Program-made: the position numbers and the translations under genes
Notes under the pieces: model-generated
What the model saw: the letters and a program-made list of their open reading frames with translations, nothing else
Told to the model about the DNA's origin: nothing
Database searches by the model: none
Part shown: one piece after another, positions 31,697 to 39,846 of the stretch
How positions within the stretch are numbered: position 1 is the first letter of the stretch
Layout of the letters: the number at the start of each line of letters is the position of its first letter
From: DASSUW01 sp963759375
Lineage (GTDB): Bacteria > Actinomycetota > Thermoleophilia > Solirubrobacterales > Solirubrobacteraceae
Direction of reading: 5' to 3'
DNA length: 64,000 nucleotides
Assembly (NCBI GenBank): GCA_963759375.1
Contig: CAVWYY010000002.1
Coordinates: forward strand, 496,001-560,000

Positions 31697-33931
31697 TCAG
31701 CCGCCGCTGGGGATCACGCGGTAGGCGTCGAACACCGAGTCGATCGCGCGCAGGCGGTTGATCGCCGTCTTGAGCGCCTGCGTGTCCCCCACCTCGATCA
31801 CGAAGCGGTTCTTGACCATCGGGTGCTGGACGCTGCAATACGCCTCGACGATGTTGATCCCACCTTCGGCGAACGTCCGCGAGAGGTCCTCGAGCAGGCG
31901 GTGGCGATCCCAGGCGTCGACCTGGATCTCGACCTTGAAGGACGTCTCATTGTCGCCGTCCCAAGACACCGGGACGAAGCGCTCCGGGTCCTTGCGCAGA
32001 GCCACGGCGTTCGGGCAGTCGTCGCGGTGGATCGTGATGCCGCGGCCGAGCGACACGTAGCCGACGATCGGGTCGCCCGACACCGGGCGACAGCACTTGG
32101 CCAGCCGCAGCGGGACGTCCTCGACGCCCTCGACGCGGATGCCGAACTTCGACGACGGAGCCTCGGGCTTGCGGCGGATCGTCGGCTTCAGCAGGTCGTC
32201 GGCCGCCGAGATCTCGGCCTCGGCGCTCTCCCCCTGCTTGAGGCGCTGCAGCACCTTGTTGACGACGACCTTCGGCGAGATCTTGGCTCCGCCGAGCGCG
32301 ATGTAGAAGTCGTCCGCCTTGCGGAAGCCCATCTCGCGGATCACGTCCGCAAGCAGCGGCGAGCCGGTGATGCGCTGGGCCGGCAGGCCGGCCTTGGTGA
32401 AGTGCTCCTGCAGGAGCTCGCGGCCGGTGTGCTCGGAGTCGTCGCGCGACTCGGCCTTGAACCACTGGCGGATCTTGTTGCGCGCGCGGGTCGTCTTGAC
32501 CAGCGCCAGCCAGTCCCGCGACGGGCCGCGCTCGCGCTTGGCGGTGAGGATCTCGACGATGTCGCCCGAGGTCAGCTCGTAGTGCAGCGGCACGATCTTG
32601 CCGTTGACCTTCGCGCCCACGCAGCGGTGCCCGACATCGGTGTGGATCTCGTACGCGAAGTCGAGCGGCGTGGCGCCGGACGCCAGCGACTTCACCTCGC
32701 CCTTGGGCGTGAAGACGTAGACCTCGTCCTCGATCAGCTCGTCGCGGAGCTGCTCGGTGAACTCACGCGGGTCGTCCTCGTCGCCCTGCCAGTCGAGCAG
32801 CGACTTGAGCCACTTGAGCTTGAGGTCGCTGGAGTCGATCCCGCCGGTGCCCTTCGTCGTGCCCTCCTTGTAGCGCCAGTGCGCGGCCACGCCGTACTCG
32901 GCGGTCTCGTGCATGTCGCCCGTCCGGATCTGGATCTCCAGCGGCCGGCCCTCGGGCCCGATCACGGTCGTGTGGAGCGCCTGGTACATGTTGAACTTGG
33001 GCATGGCGATCATGTCCTTGAAGCGCCCAGGCAGGGGCTTCCACAGCGAATGGATGACGCCGACGGCGCCGTAGCAGTCCTTCACCGAGTCGACGATCAC
33101 GCGCATGGCCGTGAGGTCGTAGATCTCGTTGAACTCGCGCCCCTTGCGGGTCATCTTCGAGTAGATCGAGTAGAAGTGCTTGGCGCGCCCTGAGATCTCG
33201 GCGTGGATGCCGAGCGCCTCGAGCTCCTTGGCCAGGTAGCCGCCGGCGCGCGCCACGTAGTGCTCGCGCTCGTCGCGCTGCTGGCTGACGAGGCCCTTGA
33301 TCTCCTGGTACTTGCGGGGGTGCAGCGTCGCGAACGCGAGGTCCTCGAGCTCCCACTTGATGGCGTGGATGCCGAGCCGGTGCGCGAGCGGCGCGTAGAT
33401 CTCGAGCGTCTCCTTCGCCTTCTCGATCTGCTTCTGCTTGGCCAGCGCCTCCAGCGTGCGCATGTTGTGCAGGCGATCGGCGAGCTTGATGAGGATGACC
33501 CGGATGTCCGTGGCCATCGCGACCATCATCTTGCGGTAGTTCTCGGCCTGCGCCTCGTCGCGCGACTGGAACGTGATCCCGGTGAGCTTGGTGACGCCGT
33601 CGACCAGGCCGGCGACCTCGTCGCCGAACTCCTCGCGGACCTCCTCCAGCGAGGCCGACGTGTCCTCCACCGTGTCGTGCAGCAGCGCCGCGCACAGCGT
33701 CTCGGTGTCGAGGCGCATGCCCGCGCAGATCTTCGCCACGCCGACCGGATGGACGATGAACTCCTCGCCGGAGCGCCGCCGCTGGTCGGCGTGGTGCTCA
33801 CAGGAGAACACGAACGCCTGCACCACCCGCTTGCGATCGATCGGGTCGGCGACCTCGTCGGCGTGCTCGGAGATGATCGCGAACAGGTCCGCGAGCAGCT
33901 CGCGCTCCACCGACGTCAGGTCCGCGGGCAC
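31697..33931 (-). CDS. relA: Bifunctional (p)ppGpp synthetase/hydrolase
   Basis: This 744-aa Rel protein controls the stringent response. The HD hydrolase domain is intact (HHADQRRRSGEEFIVHPVGV; LLHDTVED with H85-D86), then the synthetase (RAKHFYSIYSKM; FNEIYDLTAMRVIV; EIQIRTGDMH), TGS (VFTPKGEVKSL), a zinc-finger segment (AKCCRPVSGDPI) and a C-terminal ACT domain. I give the first standard start, GTG 33931, but a strong GGAGAGGAGG ends five bases before an in-frame ATC at 33997, directly after the recJ stop, so the true start may be there (22 residues longer). Confidence 0.93.
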   Translation of the reverse strand: MPADLTSVERELLADLFAIISEHADEVADPIDRKRVVQAFVFSCEHHADQRRRSGEEFIVHPVGVAKICAGMRLDTETLCAALLHDTVEDTSASLEEVREEFGDEVAGLVDGVTKLTGITFQSRDEAQAENYRKMMVAMATDIRVILIKLADRLHNMRTLEALAKQKQIEKAKETLEIYAPLAHRLGIHAIKWELEDLAFATLHPRKYQEIKGLVSQQRDEREHYVARAGGYLAKELEALGIHAEISGRAKHFYSIYSKMTRKGREFNEIYDLTAMRVIVDSVKDCYGAVGVIHSLWKPLPGRFKDMIAMPKFNMYQALHTTVIGPEGRPLEIQIRTGDMHETAEYGVAAHWRYKEGTTKGTGGIDSSDLKLKWLKSLLDWQGDEDDPREFTEQLRDELIEDEVYVFTPKGEVKSLASGATPLDFAYEIHTDVGHRCVGAKVNGKIVPLHYELTSGDIVEILTAKRERGPSRDWLALVKTTRARNKIRQWFKAESRDDSEHTGRELLQEHFTKAGLPAQRITGSPLLADVIREMGFRKADDFYIALGGAKISPKVVVNKVLQRLKQGESAEAEISAADDLLKPTIRRKPEAPSSKFGIRVEGVEDVPLRLAKCCRPVSGDPIVGYVSLGRGITIHRDDCPNAVALRKDPERFVPVSWDGDNETSFKVEIQVDAWDRHRLLEDLSRTFAEGGINIVEAYCSVQHPMVKNRFVIEVGDTQALKTAINRLRAIDSVFDAYRVIPSGG

Positions 33932-34017
33932 GTCGGCGACCAGCGCGCCGCGCGCCTGGTCGGCTCGGTCGACCGGCCGGTGGCCGGCGACCGCGATCGC
34001 TTCCTCCTCTCCGGGAG

Positions 34018-36436
34018 TCAGGCCGCTTGCGGTATCGGGGGGCTTGTCAGATATCGGAGTCCGTCCTCGAGCCTTCGATGGTAGGCCCGAAAGGCCTCCG
34101 AGCGCTCCAGCTCCGTACGGGCCGGCGCCTCGGTGAGCCTCAGGGCCTGCCCTTCACGATCGAGGACCGCGAGATCGAGCTCCGAGAGGACCCGCACAAG
34201 GCGCCCCGCGAGCGCGGCGGACCTCGGTTGCGGCCCCTCGCCCCGGAGCGCGGCCTCGAGGGCCTCCCCGCGGACCTCCCCGGCCCCGCGCAGCGCGCGG
34301 TAGAGGGCGATCAGCGGGTCGCGCAGGGCGAAGTCCCACTGGTGTATTCGTCCGGCAAAGCGTAGCTCAGCCGGACCCCAGGCCAGATGGGCCCGAGGGG
34401 CCAAGGACGAGTGTTCGAGCAGGCCAAGCGCACCGGGCCGGGCCGGAGGGTCGACCGCCACCACGTGGGCGAAGGGAGCGGCGAGCTCGGGGTCGTCCTC
34501 GAGCGCCGACCACGAGCAGATCGCGAAGCCGCCGATGCGGTCCTGGAGCGTCCGCGCGCGGTGCGGCGCGTGGGCGACGACGGCGAGCACCGGCTCGCCC
34601 GTGCTGACGAGATCGGTCAGCAGGCCGGCGATGCCGGTCCCGGGGCGCTCCGCGCGCGGCCCGACGTCCGGCCCGGCGCTCCAGGCACCGAGATCGCGCG
34701 CCAGCTCGCGCCGCAGGCCGTCGGCGAAGGCCGGTTCGCCGATCACGTCGATCGGCGCCGGGCGGCTCGGCCGCGCGTGGCGGAGGACCAGCCGCGGCTC
34801 CACCGCGCCGTTCCAGCGGTTGACCTCCAGGCGCACCGCCGCGTCGACCGGCTCGTCCGGGGCGGCGGGCACCGCGGCTGGAGCCGAACTGCACGCAGCG
34901 CGACCGGGCGCCGCCGGCGTGCAGCGCGAAGGCGACGTGGCGCCCCTCCCCCAGCGCCCGCGGGTCGGACACGTGGGCCGCCGGGACGAGCAGCGACACC
35001 GGCGGGTTGGCCTGGCCGAACGGGCCGAGCCGCTCGAGCTCCTCGGCCAGCGCGAGCGTCAACGCATCGCCGGGCGCGATCGCGTCGATCCGCTGCTCGG
35101 GCACGAGGTCGTCGGGCGTGAGCACCGCGGCGGCGTGGCCGGCGAACGCCTCGCGGAAGGCGTCGACGTCGTCGCGCGCGATCGTGCAGCCGGCGGCGGC
35201 GCGATGCCCGCCGTAGCGCTCCAGGTGCCGGGACGCCGCGGTCAGCCCGCCGAGCAGGTCGAACGCCGGGATCGAGCGCCCCGAGCCGGTGCCCTCGTCA
35301 CCGTCGAGCGCGATCAGCACCGCCGGCCGGTGGTGGCGCTCCGCGATCCGCGCGGCGACGATGCCGATGACGCCCGGGTGCCAGTCGTCCGCCGCGAGCA
35401 CATACGCGGCCTGCGGCCCGTACTCGGCGACCTGCGCCTCGGCGGCGAACAGGATCCGCGTCTCCACGTCGCGCCGCTCGGCGTTCGTCGCGTCGAGCTC
35501 GGCGGCGATCGCCCGCGCCCGCGCGGGATCCTCGGTCAGCAGCAGCTCGAGCCCGGCGTCCGCACGATGCAGGCGGCCGGCGGCGTTGATCCGGGGCGCG
35601 AGGCGGAAGCCGATCGCCGACGCGTCGACGGTGCCGGGATCGACGCGGGAGACCTCCATCAGGGCCCGGAGGCCGGGCTTGCGTGTCCGCGCCAGGGCGC
35701 GCAGACCGGCCCGCACCAGGCGCCGGTTCTCGCCGAGCAGCGGCACCACGTCGGCCACCGTGGCCAGCGCCACCAGGTCGAGGTCCTCGTCCGCGGCCGC
35801 GGGGTCCTCCCCGGCCGCCTCGAGCAGCGCCTGGGCGAGCTTGTGCGCGACCGCGGTGGCGCACAGGTCCGGGCACGGGTTGCCGCCGAGCCGGGGGTGC
35901 ACGATCGGCGCGTCGGGCAGCGCGCCGTCGGCGCGCGGGGTGTGGTGGTCGGTGACCACCACGTCGAGCCCCGCGGCGCGGGCGGCCGCGACCTCCTCGA
36001 CCGCCGTGATCGCGCAGTCGACGGTGACCAGCAGGTCGGTCCCGCGGGCGGCGAGCCGCTCCACGGTCGCCGCCGCCAGGCCGTAGCCGTCGTCGACGCG
36101 GCTCGGCAGATACCAGTCGACGTCGGCGCCGAGCGTGCGCAGGGCGCGCACGAGCACGGCCGTGGCGGCCACGCCGTCCACGTCGTAGTCGCCGTGCACG
36201 GTGATCCGCGACCGGCGCCCGACGTGCCCGAGGATGTGGGCAGCACCGGCCCGCAGACCGCCGAACGCGTCGAGCGGGTGGGCGTCGGCGCCCTCCAGGA
36301 ACCGCTGTGCGTCGCGGACGTCGCCCATGCCGCGGCGCACGAGCACCTGGGCGACGACGTGCGAGACGCCGAGCTCGGCGGACAGCCGCTCGGCGGCGGC
36401 GTAGTCGTAGGGCTCGACGGTGAGGCTGGTCTCCAT
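34018..36436 (-). CDS. recJ: Single-stranded-DNA exonuclease RecJ (one frameshift)
   Basis: RecJ is the 5'-3' ssDNA exonuclease of repair. The DHH phosphoesterase motifs are VHGDYDVDGVAATAVL, VTVDCAITA and VVVTDHHTPRADG; the DHHA1 part carries RYGGHRAAAGCTIA. Near 34877 the frame changes by one extra base and continues VPAAPDEPVDAAVRLEVNRW, then a further 270-residue C-terminal region that is common in actinobacterial RecJ. Restored length is about 805 aa. ATG at 36436 (METSLTVEPYDYAA). It lies just upstream of relA with a 20-bp gap to the relA ribosome binding site. Confidence 0.9.
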
Positions 36437-36488
36437 CGCCGCCGCAGCGTATGTCCGGGTTCCGACGGAAAACCGTTGTGGCGGTGCT

Positions 36489-36693
36489 GGCGAACGTCAA
36501 CTGCGGCTGGGTAGGGAGGCGAGGGGATCGGCCGTTTCGGCGGTCCCCTGGCGACTTGACCACCTCACACGTGGTCAAGTCGCCAGACAGCACCGTCTGG
36601 CGCCTTTAGGTCGCATATCGACCCCAATGCGCCAGGGACCGCCGGCGACGCCGGCGCACCCGCTCCCCTACCCAGCCGCAGTTGACGTTCGCC
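36489..36693. repeat. 205-bp nested palindromic element with perfect 28-bp terminal inverted repeats
   Basis: Bases 36489-36516 and 36666-36693 are perfect 28-bp inverted repeats (starting GGCGAACGTCAACTGCGGCT). Nested inside are GGCGGTCCCCTGGCG (36539-36553) facing CGCCAGGGACCGCC (36630-36643), and a perfect 16-bp hairpin CTGGCGACTTGACCAC (36548-36563) with GTGGTCAAGTCGCCAG (36571-36586) around a 7-base loop. There is no ORF inside. The element fills almost the whole gap between kdgK and recJ. It could be a MITE, a structured RNA or an elaborate terminator. Confidence 0.85.
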
Positions 36694-36699
36694 GGCGTC

Positions 36700-37611
36700 T
36701 CACAGCTGCACGTCGGCGAGCCGGGGCAGCGTCTCCCAGTCGCCGGTGCCGCGCAGCGCCGCGGCGGCGATCACGTTGGCGGCGTGGGTGCAGCGCTCGG
36801 GCTCCCAGCCCTGGAGCAGCCCGTAGGCGAAGCCCGCCGCGAACGCGTCGCCGGCGCCGATCTCGTCGACGACCTCCTCGGGGCTGGCCGGGGCGACGAG
36901 GCTGACCTCGCCGCCGGTGGTCACCAGCGCGCCCCGCGCACCGACGCGCACGACGGCGCCGGGCACGCCGAGCGCCGCGACCACCGCCTCGGGGTCGCGG
37001 ACGCCGAGCAGCGACTCCCCTTCGTCCTCGCCGCACAGGTACCAGTCGACGTGCTCGAGCACGGGCTGCATCGCCGCGGCCGCCGCCGCGGGGCCGTCCC
37101 ACAGCGCCGGGCGGTAGTTCGGGTCGAACGTGACGGTGGCACCGGCCGCCCGGGCGCGGCGCGCGACGTCGAGCACCAGCTCGCGCGGGCCGTCCCCCAG
37201 CGCCATCGTGATCCCGGTGAGGTGCACGAGGTCCGCCCCGGCCAGCGCCTCGTCCGGGACGGCGGCCGGCGTGAGGCGGCTCGCCGCCGAGCCGCGGCGG
37301 TAGTAGGCGACCGACGTCCGGCCCGCGTCGCGCCACTTGTAGAACAGCCCGGTGGGCGCCTCCCGGTCCTCGGCGACCCAGCGCAGGTCCACGCCCTCTC
37401 GCTCGAGGGCCGCGCGCACGAGCGCGCCGAGGCGATCGGCGCCGAGGCGCGAGATCCACGCGACCGACACGCCCAGCCGCGCCAGGCCGACCGCGAAGTT
37501 CGACTCGGCGCCGGCGATCCGCAGGCGCAGCAGGTCGCCGAGGTCGATCTCGCCGTCCTCGACGGGATCGAGCAGCGCCATCGTCTCGCCCGCGGTGACG
37601 ACGCGCGTCAC
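36700..37611 (-). CDS. PfkB-family sugar kinase (2-keto-3-deoxygluconate kinase-like)
   Basis: This 303-aa ribokinase-fold enzyme opens with VVTAGETMALL and AGAESNFAVGLARLGV, and has the catalytic signature EIGAGDAFAAGFAYGLLQGW. With a sugar-acid dehydratase and a DapA-type aldolase directly upstream, 2-keto-3-deoxy-sugar acid is the likely substrate. GTG at 37611 overlaps the aldolase stop by four bases (GTGA). The stop codon is seven bases from the 205-bp palindrome. Confidence 0.85.
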   Translation of the reverse strand: MTRVVTAGETMALLDPVEDGEIDLGDLLRLRIAGAESNFAVGLARLGVSVAWISRLGADRLGALVRAALEREGVDLRWVAEDREAPTGLFYKWRDAGRTSVAYYRRGSAASRLTPAAVPDEALAGADLVHLTGITMALGDGPRELVLDVARRARAAGATVTFDPNYRPALWDGPAAAAAAMQPVLEHVDWYLCGEDEGESLLGVRDPEAVVAALGVPGAVVRVGARGALVTTGGEVSLVAPASPEEVVDEIGAGDAFAAGFAYGLLQGWEPERCTHAANVIAAAALRGTGDWETLPRLADVQL

Positions 37612-38438
37612 GTGAACGGAGCGCGCGGGCTGGCGGGATAGTCGACGCCGCGCTCGGCGAGCCGCTCCCGCACGCGGCGCTTGACGGCCACGACGGTCGA
37701 CTCCTCGGCCTTCGTCTGCTCCTTGAGCGTGGTGATCTCGTCCTGCAGGCGGGCGGCCGCGTCCTCGTCGCCGCGCTCGAGGGCGTCGCGCAGGCCGGTG
37801 AACAGCTCCGGCGCGCAGTTGAGCAGCGCGCCGATCGTGCCGGTCGAGCCGGCACGCACCGACCGCAGGAGCAGCGGCTCGGTGCCCGTGTACAGCTCGA
37901 AGTCCCGCCCGTCGACCGCGCGCAGGTACGCCTCGTGGCGCGCGAAGTCGCCGGTCGAGTCCTTCATCCCGGCGAAGCCGGCCGCGGCCAGCTCGCCGGC
38001 GAGGGCCGGGTCGAGATCGTTCACGGTGCGCGGCGGGATGTTGTACATGAACGCGGGCGCGTCGCCGGCCGCCTCCAGCAGCGCCAGGAAATGGCGGCGC
38101 AGCTGGACCTGGGTGACCGGATAGAACCACGGCACGTACGCCGCGACGGCGTGCGCCCCGGAGTCCAGCGCCCGGCGGGCGAGCGCGACCGTGGCGCGGG
38201 TGCTCGGGCGCCCGACCTGGGCGATGACGCGCAACGAGCCGTCCGCGGCCACCGCCCGCTCGACCAGCGCGGCGACCTCGTCCTGCTCGAGCAGCACGCC
38301 CTCGCCGGTGGTGCCGGCGACGAACACGCCGTCGAGCCCCGCCTCGTACAGCCAGTCCAGGTGCGCGCCGAACGCGTCCAGGTCCGGCCGCCCGTCCGCC
38401 GCGAACGGGGTCGCGATCGCCGCCAGGTTCTTCACCAT
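37608..38438 (-). CDS. DapA-family aldolase (2-keto-3-deoxy sugar-acid aldolase-like)
   Basis: This is a 276-aa TIM-barrel lyase. The Schiff-base lysine is in GFAGMKDSTGDFARH and the catalytic Tyr in FMYNIPPRTVND; GTTGEGVLLEQDE is the pyruvate-binding block. ATG at 38438 overlaps the restored dehydratase stop. True DHDPS is less likely because its neighbours are a sugar-acid dehydratase and a keto-sugar kinase, the steps before and beside it in a De Ley-Doudoroff or Entner-Doudoroff-like route. Confidence 0.85.
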   Translation of the reverse strand: MVKNLAAIATPFAADGRPDLDAFGAHLDWLYEAGLDGVFVAGTTGEGVLLEQDEVAALVERAVAADGSLRVIAQVGRPSTRATVALARRALDSGAHAVAAYVPWFYPVTQVQLRRHFLALLEAAGDAPAFMYNIPPRTVNDLDPALAGELAAAGFAGMKDSTGDFARHEAYLRAVDGRDFELYTGTEPLLLRSVRAGSTGTIGALLNCAPELFTGLRDALERGDEDAAARLQDEITTLKEQTKAEESTVVAVKRRVRERLAERGVDYPASPRAPFT

Positions 38439-39570
38439 TCCGCCACCGTCCCGTCTTGGTTCCGCCACACCGGGCTGTGCCAGGGCGCCGCGCCGGCGGC
38501 CTCGCGGACCCGCTCCTCGTCGATCTCCACGCCGAGCCCGGGCCCGTCCGGGCACGGACAGGTGACCGTCGCGGACCGCGAACACCGACGCGTCGCGCAC
38601 GTAGTCGAGCAGGTCGGCGGACTCGTTGTAGTGCATGTTCAGGCTCATCTCCTGGATCACGGCGTTCGGCGTGCAGGCGTCGAGCTGGAGCGATGCGGCC
38701 AGCGCGATCGGCCCGAGCGGGCAGTGCGGCGCGACCGCCACGTCGAACGCCTCGGCCATCGCGGCGATCTTGCGGCGTCTCCAGCAGCCCGCCGGCGTGC
38801 GAGAGGTCGGGCTGGATGATGTCGACCGCGCCGGAGGCCAGCACGTCCTTGAAGCCCCAGCGGGTGTAGAGCCGCTCGCCGCAGGCGATCGGGACGCTGG
38901 TGTGGCGCGCGACCTCGCGCAGCGCCTCGGGATGCTCGGGGAGCACCGGCTCCTCGAGGAACAGCGGGGCGTGCGGCTCGAGCGCGCGGGCGAGCCGCTT
39001 GGCCATCGCGCGGTGCACGCGACCGTGGAAGTCGACGGCCACGTCGAGCCCCGTGGCGCGCGCCGCCGCCAGCCGCTCGGCCGCCTCCTCGACCCGCGCC
39101 TCGGAGTCGAGGTAGTGCAGCTCGGCGGTGGCGTTCATCTTCACGGCGGTCAGGCCGGCGGCGGCCGCCTGCTCGGCCGCGGCGGCGACCTCACCCGGCC
39201 GGTCGCCGCCGATCCAGCCGTACACGCGCACGCGGTCCCGGGCGCGCCCGCCGAGCAGCTCCCAGGCCGGCACGCCGAGCGCGCGGCCCTTGATGTCCCA
39301 CAGCGCCTGCTCGATCCCGGAGATCGCGCTGCACAGCACCGGCCCGCCGCGGTAGAAGCCGCCGCGCCACATGACCTGGAAGTGGTCCTCGATGCGGAAC
39401 GGGTCGCGCCCCGTGATCTGCTCGCCGAGCTCCTCGACCGCCGCGCGCACGGTCGCGACGCGGCCCTCGACGATCGGCTCACCCCAGCCCGCGATGCCCT
39501 CGTCGGTCGAGAGCTTGAGGAACAGCCAGCGCGGCGGTACCGCGAAGAGCTCGAGCCCGGTGACGCGCAC
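38432..39570 (-). CDS. Enolase-superfamily sugar-acid dehydratase, DgoD-like (two frameshifts)
   Basis: This mandelate racemase/enolase-type enzyme resembles D-galactonate dehydratase. The N-terminal two-thirds is in one frame: MWRGGFYRGGPVLCSAISGI, LWDIKGRALGVPAWELLGG, VDFHGRVHRAMAK, LFLEEPVLPE and DIIQPDLSHAGGLLET. After about 38773 it continues KIAAMAEAFDVAVAPHCPLG and NMHYNESADLLDYV in a second frame, and after 38553 ends with GLGVEIDEERVREA, WHSPVWRNQDGTVAEW in a third. Two inserted bases account for the 3n+2 length; restored size is about 378 aa. GTG at 39570 abuts the previous stop. The metal ligands Asp and Glu are present. Confidence 0.85.
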
Positions 39571-39846
39571 CTAGTGGGCGTGCGCGGCCTGCTGCTCCTG
39601 GCGCACGCCGATCCACCACACGACGCCCATGCCAATCAGCGCGCCGGGGATCGCCTCGATCGCGCTCAGCAGGTCGGTGTCGCTCTGGCCCGGCACGTGC
39701 AGGCCGTTGATCAGGAAGCCGAACAGGAACGAGCCGACGACGGCGCCGACGAACGCGCCGACGATGCCCGACCAGAAGTGATCCGGGAGGAACACGGTGA
39801 AGTGCCAGAGGGCGAGGCCCATCATGACCCAGACGAGCCCGGCCAT
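39571..39846 (-). CDS. Small membrane protein (GlsB/YeaQ-like)
   Basis: This 91-aa protein has three hydrophobic segments (LVWVMMGLALWHFTVFL, FWSGIVGAFVGAVVGSFLFGF, AIPGALIGMGVVWWIGV) with a Gly-rich pattern like GlsB/YeaQ/YmgE proteins. ATG at 39846 shares one base with the secDF stop (TGATG). Function unknown; it is probably translated from the secDF message. Confidence 0.7.
   Translation of the reverse strand: MAGLVWVMMGLALWHFTVFLPDHFWSGIVGAFVGAVVGSFLFGFLINGLHVPGQSDTDLLSAIEAIPGALIGMGVVWWIGVRQEQQAAHAH

Noticed and set aside
37608..38438. Dihydrodipicolinate synthase (dapA) as the precise function
   Set aside because: The fold and lysine agree, but the neighbours are a sugar-acid dehydratase and a keto-sugar kinase, so a keto-deoxy-sugar aldolase is favoured.
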